A stretch of DNA of 64,000 nucleotides from Bolinopsis microptera (lineage: Eukaryota; Ctenophora; Tentaculata; Lobata; Bolinopsidae), in the NCBI RefSeq assembly GCF_026151205.1, contig NC_087082.1, positions 19,618,494 through 19,682,493 on the forward strand, given 5' to 3'. Under the pieces are notes generated by a model that ran no database searches, was not told where the DNA came from, and saw only the letters and a list, made by a program, of their open reading frames with translations. A program made the translations under genes and the position numbers. Shown piece after piece: positions 11,943-26,100 of this stretch (positions are counted from its first letter, which is position 1; the number at the start of each line of letters is the position of its first letter).

Positions 11943-14574
11943 ACAATAATTGGACAGCAGTTCCAACTGCGCAGACTTAATAACACTTAATAGCTTAAGA
12001 GGGCGTGCAGAGCGAATAAATAACGCTATAACGGATTGATTTTCAGGCTCCAGCTCCGAGTAGGTTATTATTATATGATAATATGTTGCTTCTGCTATTC
12101 TGGTGGCGAATATATTTTGATACGTGGCAGAGATTCTGGGGCTAAAATCAGCTGTGACGTGCGCCAAACATGCACATATCGGGAGCTATCATACATTTTA
12201 TAATTATAGTTAATATTACATAAATAACAAATTATGTTCTGTCAAGGCTGGGATCTATACTAATAATCTCAATAAATGTGTGTGCGTGTCTGTAAAATAA
12301 TAGGCGGGTTTATACTGCAATAGTGAAGTCCCGGCCGTAGGTACGGCCTACACTAGTAGCACTAGCATCATACCTATATGAACGAAGTAAACGATATGGC
12401 AGGAGGTTATTTCGTTCCAACTGACAACGATAAGAAATAAAAAGTTTCACCCAAAATAAAACGGGATGAAAAAGTTATTTGCCCAAATAATGTCGTTGTG
12501 AAGGGGGACCGCGTTGTACGTGTGTTACAGAGGGGAACACTGTATTATCGTACGTGCTATCGGGAAATAAACTGAAACCTACTTCAATCTAATTCATCAT
12601 ATTATGAGAAACTGGATCTTTGATTGATTGGGAACTGGGTTTTACTACCCCAGTTAATGTTTACTAAAATAGATATTGAACAGCAATTTAATAAGATAAA
12701 AATCGTACCAGCGTACTTTTCTTCTTTCTCAGAAATTATCTAAATGTTAAGATGAAAAGTCTGATAACGTATTAATATCAGCTCCCTAAAATACTGGAAT
12801 ATTATCACTGCATACGCCACATGCAGTCTAATTGGGTGCAGTTTAGGAACACTAGAGATCTTCCATTAGGAAGTCAGCATGAAACACCGGTTTTACAAAC
12901 CAACTCGCGACCTAATCCAAATTGATTAATTCGGAGATGTTTTGTATGAACCACTGAAGCTACTCAATTGCAGCAATTCTCCACGAAATCAAACCGGCTG
13001 GTAACCGGTTACCAGCCGGTTACTAGCCGGTTACTAGCCTGTTATTGACCACTTGGTGCAGCAGGCAGCTGGCTAATAACCGGCGCTATATAGCGGTTCT
13101 TAGTACTGTAGAGTGGAGATATTTATACTGTATTATTGCACACTGACAATTGCATTAGCTTTAGAAAAGGACCACTTTTATAAAGCATACCTCGACTAAC
13201 AAGTCCCCTGAGGGAAACTACTGCTACTACTACTGAGGGAAAGCATCTTTAACCTTGTCTTTAGTTGAAGAAACCCCTGAGCAGAGGCAGGTAAATCATG
13301 AGATCAGGTTAGGACACCGACAATCGAATCTGGCAGCAAAACACAAAAGATCTGATAGTTTGACAATCTGTATCCCTCAAATCTGGCAACAAAACACAGA
13401 AGATCTGATAGTTTGACAGTCTGTAACTCTCAGACCCTGCACAGAGCTGTTCTGTGCAGAGTTTGAGAGTTACAGGTCTGTGGTACAGTTGCTAGGTAAC
13501 GGTTAGTTGCTAGGTAATAGTTAGCAGGACTCTGTCAGAACCAATTATCTGATGTACTAAAGAGTCCTCAGTACATAGAGCAAGTAGGAGTACATAGAGC
13601 AAGTACTAGTTTCCTCCTGTCACATTGTAACTCATCTTACCCTCTGCTCATGTTAGCAGGTTAGCTGTAGAGAACTCTGAACTGGAGATGTTACTGTCTT
13701 ACAGCTTTGATAGTTATATAGCTTGAGTTGTTGCTATGTGTACCATGTTATGAGAATGAAGCGCTAAATTTCGATCGTAACCCTTACTTTTAATACAGCA
13801 ATTACAGAGGGCCTAGGACCCAAACCCTTACTTTTAATACAGCCCATACCCCCAAACATCATAAACAAGCTAAGGGTAAAATTTTGGGGATGAGAAGCCG
13901 CAACCCCTATAAAAGCCATAACTAACTATAAGCCTATAAAGCCTATAAGCCTACAAAAGCATTGACAAAGATAACAACCTCATCATTTACAAGGGTGTCT
14001 CACTGTCTCGGTGCCACAAATAGATACTAGTTACTACTAACAAAGAAAAGTCTAGATATCAAGCAAATGAGAGAGATTCTTGCCAACCAAGGAGAGGGGT
14101 AATGAACCATTTGTAATATAACTAGCTGCTCAGTGCTCCTGTTATAATAGTAGTATGGCTCGTTATTGTAATGTCATGTACAAAGTGGCTGCATTACAAA
14201 GTGGCTGCATTACAGGGGTGGCTGGTGACTGGTGGGTTATTCAAGCGGAGTAGGATCTGGTGGGTATCATTGAGCGGACACAGTATATCAGGACAAAACA
14301 AAACGAGGGTGGAATTATTAGTGATGTCAGACAATCCGCCTCCCTCTAGTTGCTGCTTCTCCACTCCACCATTGTACTTTTAAGCTTTTATACTCCTATA
14401 CTCCAGATTTGGAAACAGAATTTCTGGTCCTTAGTCTGCAAATGTGACGTCAACCCCCCTCTTCATCCCCTCTCCGTCAACAATTTTAATCATGGCTATT
14501 GTGCCAGCAACAATAGCGTCAGTAAGTAACCAATTGTAGAACCCCTCCCTCTATAGGATACTGACGTAATATTG
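11943..14574. other. No gene seen; unique AT-rich sequence
   Basis: No coding exon could be supported. It contains short repeats of CCGGTTACTAG near 13.0 kb and the duplicated hairpin region listed separately. ORFs such as 14171-14383 have no recognisable domain. Confidence 0.6.
13325..13475. repeat. 55-bp duplication followed by a long hairpin
   Basis: A segment around TCTGGCAGCAAAACACA, AGATCTGATAGTTTGACA and ATCTGTA occurs twice in a row (about 13325-13378 and 13379-13432). The second copy runs into a hairpin. CTGTAACTCTCA (13421-13432) pairs with TGAGAGTTACAG (13464-13475), and TGCACAGA (13438-13445) pairs with TCTGTGCA (13451-13458). The internal loop is 5 x 5 nt and the apical loop is GCTGT. 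All 20 stem pairs are Watson-Crick. Confidence 0.8.
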
Positions 14575-14936
14575 CAACCATAAGGAAACGAGTGGAAACA
14601 TAAGGAAACGAGTGGAACCATAAGGAAACGAGTGGAACCATAAGGAAACGAGTGGAACCATAAGGAAACGAGTGGAACCATAAGGAAACGAGTGGAACCA
14701 TAACGAAACGAGTAGAACCATAAGGAAACGAGTGGAACCATAAGGAAACGAGTGGAACCGTAGGGAAACGAGTGGAACCATAAGGAAGCGAGTGGAACTA
14801 TAAGGAAACAAGTGGAACCATAAGGAAACGAGTGGAACCATAAGGAAACGAGTGGAACTATAAGGAAACGAGTGAAACCATAAGGAAACGAGTGCAACCA
14901 TAAGGAAACGAGTGGAACCATAAGGGAACGAGTGGA
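14575..14936. repeat. 20-bp minisatellite block A (about 18 copies)
   Basis: Unit ACCATAAGGAAACGAGTGGA with scattered substitutions. The minus-strand FPYGSTRFLMVPLVSLW ORFs are artefacts of the repeat. The same array resumes at 15217 after an inserted segment. Confidence 0.96.
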
Positions 14937-15216
14937 CATTCAGCTAAGGATCGTGAGTGGTCTATGCAGCCCCCCGGTGTACTCAGCCGAATACTCGAGA
15001 AATCGGGTGTGAGGGTTAAATGAGGAGCTGCACATTGCAGCAAAGTCTCGGGCGAAGAAAGTATGGTACACACTACCTTAACCGTCACTGGCTAAAAACA
15101 AATCCTTCGGCTTCCTGTAATTGGCTGGTTGCACTTGTGTAACAATATGGCTGTTGGAATACTCCGAAGTAAAATAAGTGTCTAGATAAAAAATTAAAAA
15201 AAAAAAAAAAAAAAAA
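14937..15216 (+). mobile_element. Poly(A)-tailed retroposon-like insertion within the 20-bp array
   Basis: A 280-bp unique segment interrupts the 20-bp array and ends on the plus strand with 21 consecutive A residues (15196-15216). The array resumes at once with CCATAAGG. A 3' poly(A) tail next to the interrupted repeat is what target-primed insertion of a short retroposon or processed RNA would leave. I see no convincing tRNA-type A/B boxes, so the source RNA is unknown. A target duplication cannot be told apart from the repeat. Confidence 0.65.
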
Positions 15217-15541
15217 CCATAAGGAAACGAGTGGAACCATAAGGGAACGAGTGGAACCATAAGGGAACGAGTGGAACCATAAGGGAACGAGTGGAACCAT
15301 AAGGGAACGAGTGGAACCATAAGGGAACGAGTGGAACCATAAGGGAACGAGTGGAACCATAAGGAAACGAGTGGAACCATAAGGAAACGAGTGGAACCAT
15401 AAGGAAACCAGTGGAACCATAAGGAAACGAGTGGAACTATAAGGAAGCGAGTGGAACTATAAGGAAACGAGTAGAACCATAAGGAAACGAGTGGAACCAT
15501 AAGGAAACGAGTGGAACCGTAAGGGAACGAGTGGAACCATA
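15217..15541. repeat. 20-bp minisatellite block B (about 16 copies)
   Basis: Continuation of the ACCATAAGGAAACGAGTGGA array. Here GGGAAC units form a homogeneous run at the left and GGAAAC units follow. Confidence 0.96.
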
Positions 15542-16584
15542 AACAAGTGGAAACTGGATATGATCGAAATAAACATATATCTCCAAATACCGTTAGATTA
15601 ACAAATATTAAGAGGGCATTACCCACTTTATTATTATGGAAATAATGTCAGAAATAGCGTAGGAAATTCCAAGTTAATACAATATCAGGAAACAGAGGAC
15701 ATTAAGGTTATAATTAACTATGATTCAATATAGTAGTGTAGTAAGAAATATTGAATCATTTACATAGCATGAACTACTCATTTCTAAGAAATTAGAACCA
15801 TAATTTGTGATTTTGAGGCAGTTTCCGAGAAGTTAGGATGATGAAACCTTGTCATAAGTCTCAAAAGTCGACAAAGCACCTTGGAAACATAGTGGGTGCA
15901 GTTTAAATTTGACAGCAGCTAGCCCAGAGCAAGTAAAGAATTGAAATCTTTAAAGTCAATTTGCACAAAATGAACCTTGTGTTACTTAAGCACTTTTGTC
16001 AGAAAACGGTAGAGTTACCATAGTTACACTACTGGTTACCATAGTTACACAACTAGTTACCATAGTTACACTCCATAGCATGAACAACTCATAACTCATT
16101 AGGACGTTATTGCAGTTAATTAGAATTATATACAGCCATTAAAGAATTAGTTTGCGACTTTACGAAAGCGTTATAACTTTATAACATCGAAAGAAGGTGA
16201 GGTAATTGTAACGACACTAGTATTAGTTTGCGAAAGCGGTATAAGAAAGTTAGAAACAGGGTGAGGTGAGGAAACCATGTAACCGTAACATAAACGTTAT
16301 GTGTATTTACGTGTCACAAAGCAATAACACGACAAAGAAATGAGGAGTGCTTGTATAAGCCACTTAACGGACGATATAAAAGATATAGAACTATTGCCCT
16401 GACAGTTACTTTGTGGGCTTTCTTACTTTTTAATGTCAGGATAAAGTGACCACTTATCTTATGTACCATTACAAATGTAACCATGTTACCTTAATACCTT
16501 AATATTACTTTAATAGCAACAGAGAGCATATTCATAACAATGAGGGAGGAAAGTAGCCTAGTCTTGGTGGAGGCACATTGAGAG
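15542..16584. other. No gene seen
   Basis: AT-rich unique sequence with three short copies of GTTACCATAGTTACAC at about 16.01-16.08 kb. No coding exon is supported. Confidence 0.6.
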
Positions 16585-19500
16585 GTAAACTAATTCCACT
16601 ACCACAACAGGATTAAAAGCTAAGAAACACTAAACTAAACTAACTAATTCCACTACCACAACAGGATTAAAAGCTAGGAAACATTAAACTAAACTAACTA
16701 ATTCCACTACCACAACAGGATTAAAAGCTAGGAAACATTAAACTAAACTAACTAGTTCCACTACCACAACAGGATTAAAAGCTAAGAAACACTAAACTAA
16801 ACTAACTAATTCCACTACCACAACAGGATTAAAAGCTAGGAAACATTAAACTAAACTAACTAGTTCCACTACCACAACAGGATTAAAAGCTAAGAAACAC
16901 TAAACTAAACTAACTAGTTCCACTACCACAACAGGATTAAAAGCTAGGAAACACTAAACTAAACTAACTAATTCCACTACCACATCAGGATTAAAAGCTA
17001 GGAAACATTAAACTAAACTAACTAGTTCCACTACCACAACAGGATTAAAAGCTAGGAAACACTAAACTAAACTAACTAATTCCACTACCACAACAGGATT
17101 AAAAGCTAGGAAACATTAAACTAAACTAACTAGTTCCACTACCACAACAGGATTAAAAGCTAAGAAACACTAAACTAAACTAACTAATTCCACTACCACA
17201 ACAGGATTAAAAGCTAAGAAACACTAAACTAAACTAACTAATTCCACTACCACATCAGGATTAAAAGCTAAGAAACACTAAACTAAACTAACTAATTCCA
17301 CTACCACAACAGGATTAAAAGCTAGGAAACACTAAACTAAACTAACTAATTCCACTACCACAACAGGATTAAAAGCTAGGAAACACTAAACTAAACTAAC
17401 TAATTCCACTACCACAACAGGATTTAAAGCTAGGAAACACTAAACTAAACTAACTAATTCCACTACCACAACAGGATTAAAAGCTAGGAAACACTAAACT
17501 TAACTAACTAATTCCACTACCACAACAGGATTAAAAGCTAGGAAACACTAAACTAAACTAACTAATTCCACTACCACAACAGGATTAAAAGCTAGGAAAC
17601 ACTAAACTAAACTAACTAATTCCACTACCACAACAGGATTAAAAGCTAGGAAACACTAAACTAAACTAACTAATTCCACTACCACAACAGGATTAAAAGC
17701 TAGGAAACACTGAACTAAACTAACTAGTTCCACTACCACAACAGGATTAAAAGCTAGGAAACACTAAACTAAACTAACTGATTCCACTACCACAACAGGA
17801 TTTAAAGCTAGGAAACACTAAACTAAACTAACTAATTCCACTACCACAACAGGATTAAAAGCTAGGAAACACTGAACTAAACTAACTAGTTCCACTACCA
17901 CAACAGGATTAAAAGCTAGGAAACACTAAACTAAACTAACTAATTCCACTACCACAACAGGATTAAAAGCTAGGAAACACTAAACTGAACTAACTAATTC
18001 CACTACCACAACAGGATTAAAAGCTAGGAAACACTAAACTAAACTAACTAATTCCACTACCACAACAGGATTTAAAGCTAGGAAACACTAAACTAAACTA
18101 ACTAACTCCACTACCACAACAGGATTAAAAGCTAGAAAACACTAAACTAAACTAACTAATTCCACTACCACAACAGGATTTAAAGCTAGGAAACACTAAA
18201 CTAAACTAACTAATTCCACTACCACAACAGGATTTAAAGCTAGGAAACACTAAACTAAAATAACTAATTCCACTACTACAACAGCATTAAAAGCTAGGAA
18301 ACACTAAACTAAACTAACTAATTCCACTACCACAACATGATTAAAAGCTAGGAAACACTTAACTAAATCAACTAATTCCACCACCACAACAGGATTAAAA
18401 GCTAGGAAACACTAAACTAAACTAACTAATTCCACTACCACAACAGGATTAAAAGCTAGGAAACACTAAACTAAACTAACTAATTCCACTACTACAACAG
18501 GATTAAAAGCTAGGAAACACTAAACTAAACTAACTAATTCCACTACCACAACAGGATTAAAAGCTAGGAAACACTAAACTAAACTAACTAATTCCACTAC
18601 CACAACAGCATTAAAAGCTAGGAAACACTAAACTAAACTAACTGATTCCACTACCACAACAGGATTAAAAGCTAGGAAACACTAAACTAAACTAACTAAT
18701 TCCACTACCACAACAGGATTAAAAGCTAGGAAACACTAAACTAAACTAACTAATTCCACTACCACAACAGGATTAAAAGCTAGGAAACACTAAACTAAAC
18801 TAACTAATTCCACTACCACAACAGGATTAAAAGCTAGGAAACACTAAACTAAACTAACTAATTCCACTACCACAACAGGATTAAAAGCTAGGAAACACTA
18901 AACTAAACTAACTGATTCCACTACCACAACAGGATTAAAAGCTAGGAAACACTAAACTAAACTAACTGATTCCACTACCACAACAGGATTAAAAGCTAGG
19001 AAACACTAAACTAAACTAACTAATTCCACTACCACAACAGGATTAAAAGCTAGGAAACACTAAACTAAACTAACTAATTCCACTACCACAACAGGATTTA
19101 AAGCTAGGAAACACTAAACTAAACTAACTAATTCCACTACCACAACAGGATTAAAAGCTAAGAAACACTGAACTAAACTAACTAATTCCACTACCACAAC
19201 AGGATTAAAAGCTAGGAAACACTAAACTAAACTAACTAATTCCACTACCACAACAGGATTAAAAGCTAGGAAACACTAAACTAAACTAACTAATTCCACT
19301 ACCACAACAGGATTAAAAGCTAGGAAACATTAAACTAAACTAACTAATTCCACTACCACAACAGGATTTAAAGCTAGGAAACATTAAACTAAACTAACTA
19401 ATTCCACTACCACAACAGGATTAAAAGCTAGGAAACACTAAACTAAACTAACTAATTCCACTACCACAACAGGATTAAAAGCTAGGAAACACTAAACTAA

Positions 19501-21224
19501 ACTAACTAATTCCACTACCACAACAGGATTTAAAGCTAGGAAACACTAAACTAAACTAACTAATTCCACTACCACAACAGGATTAAAAGCTAGGAAACAC
19601 TAAACTAAACTAACTGATTCCACTACCACAACAGGATTAAAAGCTAGGAAACACTAAACTAAACTAACTGATTCCACTACCACAACAGGATTAAAAGCTA
19701 GGAAACACTAAACTAAACTAACTAATTCCACTACCACAACAGGATTAAAAGCTAGGAAACACTAAACTTAACTAACTAATTCCACTACCACAACAGGATT
19801 AAAAGCTAGGAAACACTAAACTAAACTAACTAATTCCACTACCACAACAGCATTAAAAGCTAGGAAACACTAAACTAAACTAACTAATTCCACTACCACA
19901 ACAGGATTAAAAGCTAGGAAACACTAAACTAAACTAACTAATTCCACTACCACAACAGGATTTAACGTTAGGAAACACTAAACTAAACTAACTAATTCCA
20001 CTACCACAACAGGATTAAAAGCTAGGAAACACTAAACTAAACTGACTAATTCCACTACCACAACAGGATTTAAAGCTAGGAAACACTAAACTAAACTAAC
20101 TAACTCCACTACCACAACAGGATTAAAAGCTAGGAAACACTAAACTAAACTAACTAATTCCACTACCACAACAGGATTTAACGTTAGGAAACACTAAACT
20201 AAACTAACTAATTCCACTACCACAACAGCATTAAAAGCTAGGAAACACTAAAATAAACTAACTAATTCCACTACCACAACAGGATTTAAAGCTAGGAAAC
20301 ACTGAACTAAACTAACTAATTCCACTACCACAACAGCATTAAAAGCTAGGAAACACTAAACTAAACTAACTGATTCCACTACCACAACAGGATTAAAAGC
20401 TAGGAAACACTAAACTAAACTAACTAATTCCACTACCACAACAGGATTAAAAGCTAGGAAACACTAAACTTAACTAACTAATTCCACTACCACAACAGGA
20501 TTAAAAGCTAGGAAACACTAAAATAAACTAACTAATTCCACTACCACAACAGGATTTAAAGCTAGGAAACACTGAACTAAACTAACTAATTCCACTACCA
20601 CAACAGCATTAAAAGCTAGGAAACACTAAACTAAACTAACTGATTCCACTACCACAACAGGATTAAAAGCTAGGAAACACTAAACTAAACTAACTAATTC
20701 CACTACCACAACAGGATTAAAAGCTAGGAAACACTAAACTTAACTAACTAATTCCACTACCACAACAGGATTAAAAGCTAGGAAACACTAAACTAAACTA
20801 ACTAATTCCACTACCACAACAGGATTAAAAGCTAGGAAACACTAAACTAAACTAACTAATTCCACTACCACAACAGGATTTAAAGCTAGGAAACACTAAA
20901 CTAAACTAACTAACTCCACTACCACAACAGGATTAAAAGCTAGGAAACACTAAACTAAACTAACTAATTCCACTACCACAACAGGATTTAACGTTAGGAA
21001 ACACTAAACTAAACTAACTAATTCCACTACCACAACAGCATTAAAAGCTAGGAAACACTAAAATAAACTAACTAATTCCACTACCACAACAGGATTTAAA
21101 GCTAGGAAACACTGAACTAAACTAACTAATTCCACTACCACAACAGCATTAAAAGCTAGGAAACACTAAACTAAACTAACTAATTCCACTACCACAACAG
21201 GATTAAAAGCTAGAAACCACTAAA
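16585..21224. repeat. 54-bp tandem satellite array (about 86 copies)
   Basis: Unit CTAACTAATTCCACTACCAC + AACAGGATTAAAAGCTAGGA + AACACTAAACTAAA, repeated for 4.6 kb. Variant units (TTTAAAGC, TTTAACGTTAGG, CAGCATT, CTGATTCC, CTTAACTAAC) recur in blocks, for example near 20.2, 20.5 and 21.0 kb. This shows multi-unit duplications. Read on the plus strand, each unit has a TAAACTAACTAA branch-point-like stretch followed 15-20 nt later by ACAACAG. Confidence 0.97.
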
Positions 21225-21690
21225 CAGAACATTTTCCCTTGTCTACGGAATAAATCATAAATTTAGCAGAAAGATCACTACTTTAGTAGCATCACCACAA
21301 CTTATAGATAATGTCCCTCTCCGGATATTACACAAAGACTAAACATTTCAAAAATGCGGTTACACAAATTTACAAATCATGGCCGACCTCCGTATAATAT
21401 GTACTTGAGCTGATATCAATTAGAGATGGTGAATGTTCAGTGGGATCTAGGTAAACTATAGGTAAAAATATAATATTAATCATAAGCTAAAATGTACTAA
21501 TCTTTGTATTCTAAATGGGGAAAAAGAAGAAACATTGTCAGTCAGTCGAGAAAATTGTCAGTCAGGCTATATGGCACACTCCAGCTGTTTGCAATTAAAC
21601 TGGCAGTGCTAAACCGGTTATTAGCAGGTTACTAACAGGCTATTATCAATCAATTAGTTACAACTAATATCCATTAGATGATCAACAGAG
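21225..21690. other. No gene seen
   Basis: Unique AT-rich spacer between two satellite arrays. No coding exon is supported. Confidence 0.6.
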
Positions 21691-23190
21691 AAGTACTCAA
21701 CTGTAAAGTTTATGAAGGAGCAAACATTGTCTAAGAGAACTACTCAACTGTAAAGTGACTGTAAACCTCTGTCTAACATTGTCTAAGAGAACTACTCAAC
21801 TGTAAAGTGACTGTAAACCTCTGTCTAACATTGTCTAAGAGAACTACTCAACTGTAAAGTGACTGTAAACCTCTGTCTAACATTGTCTAAGAGAACTACT
21901 CAACTGTAAAGTGACTGTAAACCTCTAACATCGTCTAAGAGAACTACTCAACTGTAAAGTGACTGTAAACCTCTGTCTAACATTGTCTAAGAGAACTACT
22001 CAACTGTAAAATGACTGTAAACCTCTGTCTAACATTGTCTAAGAGAACTACTCAACTGTAAAGTGACTGTAAACCTCTGTCTAACATTGTCTAAGAGAAC
22101 TACTCAACTGTAAAGTGACTGTAAACCTCTGTCTAACATTGTCTAAGAGAACTACTCAACTGTAAAGTGACTGTAAACCTCTGTCTAACATTGTCTAAGA
22201 GAACTACTCAACTGTAAAGTGACTGTAAACCTCTGTCTAACATTGTCTAAGAGAACTACTCAACTGTAAAGTGACTGTAAACCTCTGTCTAACATTGTCT
22301 AAGAGAACTACTCAACTGTAAAGTGACTGTAAACCTCTGTCTAACATTGTCTAAGAGAACTACTCAACTGTAAAGTGACTGTAAACCTCTGTCTAACATT
22401 GTCTAAGAGAACTACTCAACTGTAAAGTGACTGTAAACCTCTGTCTAACATTGTCTAAGAGAACTACTCAACTATAAAGTGACTGTAAACCTCTGTCTAA
22501 CATTGTCTAAGAGAACTACTCAACTGTAAAATGACTGTAAACCTCTGTCTAACATTGTCTAAGAGAACTACTCAACTGTAAAATGACTGTAAACCTCTGT
22601 CTAACATTGTCTAAGAGAACTACTCAACTGTAAAGTGACTGTAAACCTCTGTCTAACATTGTCTAAGAGAACTACTCAACTGTAAAGTGACTGTAAACCT
22701 CTGTCTAACATTGTCTAAGAGAACTACTCAACTGTATAAAGTGACTGTAAACCTCTGTCTAACATTGTCTAAGAGAACTACTCAACTGTAAAGTGACTGT
22801 AAACCTCTGTCTAACATTGTCTAAGAGAACTACTCAACTGTAAAGTGACTGTAAACCTCTGTCTAACATTGTTTAAGAGAACTACTCAACTGTAAAGTGA
22901 CTGTAAACCTCTGTCTAACATTGTCTAAGAGAACTACTCAACTGTAAAGTGACTGTAAACCTCTGTCTAACATTGTCTAAGAGAACTACTCAACTATAAA
23001 GTGACTGTAAACCTCTGTCTAACATTGTCTAAGAGAACTACTCAACTGTAAAGTGACTGTAAACCTCTGTCTAACATTGTCTAAGAGAACTACTCAACTG
23101 TAAAGTGACTGTAAACCTCTGTCTAACATTGTCTAAGAGAACTACTCAACTGTAAAGTGACTGTAAACCTCTGTCTAACATTGTCTAAGA
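21691..23190. repeat. 52-bp tandem array (about 28 copies)
   Basis: Unit TAAGAGAACTACTCAACTGT + AAAGTGACTGTAAACCTCTG + TCTAACATTGTC, highly uniform. One copy is shortened near 21.92 kb and one has a TA insertion near 22.73 kb. Confidence 0.97.
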
Positions 23191-26100
23191 AAGTGCACCA
23201 CCAGCCCATGTTTAACGTTTTGCTTGTTAATACATCACAAATTCTTGGCTTTGTGCCAAATTCTTGGCACAAACTCATACAGCGTATCGGAGTAAATTAA
23301 TAAAAACACGTTTAACTTTTTAACAGTAAATCTGAGCGGTGCGTTTAATTGTGCACAATATGTAGCTTCTTGGTGATTAGTCGCCACATTGTCTCTGTGA
23401 CGTCATGATGATGATCATTAGCTTGTTCAGATGGGTGTGGTTAACAGTCGTGCTACTGTTATAATGCAGCTAACCGTTACCTAGCAACTGTAACTGTTAC
23501 TGTTAGGTTCACAGACTCTTCAAGTCTGGCGTGATCATGAAGAATATAGGAAATATTTTATTAAAGTCGTCAAGTCTGGCGTTGTAATGATAAATATACA
23601 AAAAAGGATTTATTAAATCGACAAAGCACAATACTAATAGCAGTGATATAGTTTTATCCTCTCTACAAAAAGAGTTAAATATTGCCTTGCTTCTCACATA
23701 AGTTAAGAAAATTCATTAAAAGGTTTTTAGTTATAATTAGTTATCCATCCAATAGACTTGCGCTTGTTTCTCATCGTGATTTGTGACCGCCAATCATAAT
23801 CTATGAAAAAATAATAGACAACAAATATTGGAGAATGAAGTACTTTAATAAAACAAGACTATACTATATTTAAAGATACGTCAGTTAGCACTGAACCGAG
23901 TGGAATGGAGGAACCTGTTACGCCGTACAAGGGATGTGTGATGCAGGCCACTCCAACGACTAGGAGGAGACCTCTTCATGTAGCATGCATGTATGTATGT
24001 AGTTAAATACAAATGGACGAATGAACTATTGGAAATTATTTGATTATTGATGAAGATGTTTTTGAATGCAGCTCTAATGATTCAATTCATCAGTCATATT
24101 CTTTTTGATCCTTTCAATAAAGATCGGTTAGATATTAATATTGTTGGTTTGTTGGTCCCGTGAGTCAGATTCATTATATCAGGAATATTAGCTGCACCCT
24201 GCAGCTTGCAACAAATATTTCGCCATCAGTCGCATTGTTATTTAGATTGTCAAGCAGTTCCTAATCCTATAAAGTTGCCATGGCAATAACTGCAATCGAA
24301 CACTGAAGTGAGACGTCGCGACAACAAACCACTTAACAATGACGATAGTCGTTGCACGTAGGAGGACCTCGCCGCTTCGACGCGCCGCGCAAACTATCAT
24401 TCTTACTTCGCATCGAGATCTTTGCTCTGTTAATTCGCAGAGCAACAATCTGGAAGGGTAATTGACATCGTCAATAATATAATAGTCGAGACAGTAGCTG
24501 GTACACCAATACATAACAACCAATAATCTGACAAGAGAAGGGATGGTCTTAATTGAGGTAGTTGTTTGGTTGTATTGAATGCTTCGTTTATGATTCGTCA
24601 ATTCCAAACAACCAATATTTATATTTCAAATATAATGTTGTATGAAGATTACTTCAGTTTTATTGCCATGGCAACTTCAGCAGTAAAACCTGCAGATCCT
24701 CCGCTTAAAATCTGTCTTCTTGAAACCACCAATCAAAGTGCTTAATGCTTTAATGCACTAAATATTAATATTGTATGAAGTGTCGATTTTAAATGAGGAA
24801 GCTTCCATAATGCTTCGTATATTGAGAAAACCAATTATCAATTATCATATTGCAATATTCACCACCAAATTGACTGTTGACAAGAAATGATGCAGTCTTG
24901 CGATCGAATTTTACTTGGATCCTTCGTTTATATTTTGTCTATTAAAAATAGCCGATCGTATCGCAAAGTGCAAACATTAAACTGTCAAGAAATGGTGGTT
25001 TGTCGGGGAAGTTATTACATGAAGGCTACTTAATTAAACAAATCCTTATATATATATTAGTTAATAATAATATATATATTAGTTAATAATTTATTAATTT
25101 GAGACAACCAAAAGCATTGCAAAATAAAATCGACGAGATCTATTTATAGCCTATAATCGGGGTTGTGCAGGCTTCGTGTCTAATAAAGAGAGTGGGATTA
25201 TCAAATCTCAAGTTGATTGAAATGGTTTTATATCATTAGATAATAAACAGTTTAATATTTTTAATATTTTAGGTTTTGAAAGAGATTTGTAATTTTAAGT
25301 AAGGTTATAACTAATTTATAGCAGGGGATAAAGTAAATTGGAGTTAAATTCTTCCATGACAATCAAGTAGTCAGTTACTCGGATCGAAGGTAAATTAGAA
25401 AAATGTATTAAACTTAAATGCAGCTGCACTGGGAAGTGATTAAGTTCAATTTTATTAAGTTGATTAAGTATAATTTTATTATATTATATTAGGACCAAAA
25501 TATGGGTGAGCTACGAAACTGAGGGGTTCATAAAAGACCAACATGGAATTTCCATTTTGGGCATGGTATTCGAACAAATAACGACACTGACAGTGCCAGT
25601 GGAGAAGCAAGAAACAAAATAGCTACAAGACAAATTACTCTGAATCTCACTTTCTTAAGGATTTTTACTTGATATGTTAACATAATCTCCATTTGATCAA
25701 GCTTTATATTTAAGTATTTAAGTCTTCTGCAGCATTTCAGGAAGTCGTAAAACCACAAGTTAGCAGCTTCTTCAAGTTCATATCTTAGCACTCGGGACGA
25801 AAAAAACTGATCACGCGGCAATTTGGTAATCTAGCTAGGCATATACTTGGGACACACCTGGGATACACCGGGGGCACAAAATTGAATTTCCTGGGGCACA
25901 CTTGGGGCACAGTTGGATTACCAAATTGCTGATCACGCGACTCTAAACATATTATGATCATAAAAGTGGAATTATTATTTCCACAGTAACTTTCGTTAAG
26001 TTATTTAAGTGGGTTAGATATAAAAACGTTGCTTCGCAGGTTCGAATTTTGGTTATACTTATAGCCGCGAAATATTTAAACATAATGAGTATCCGTTTCA

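Noticed and set aside
11726-12167. Minus-strand ORFs around 11.7-12.2 kb (145 and 86 codons)
   Set aside because: Their length comes from the 21-bp minisatellite; flanking residues show no domain.
14496-15626. FPYGSTRFLMVPLVSLW ORFs as a transmembrane repeat protein
   Set aside because: Translation of a 20-bp minisatellite open in all minus frames; interrupted by a poly(A)-tailed insertion.
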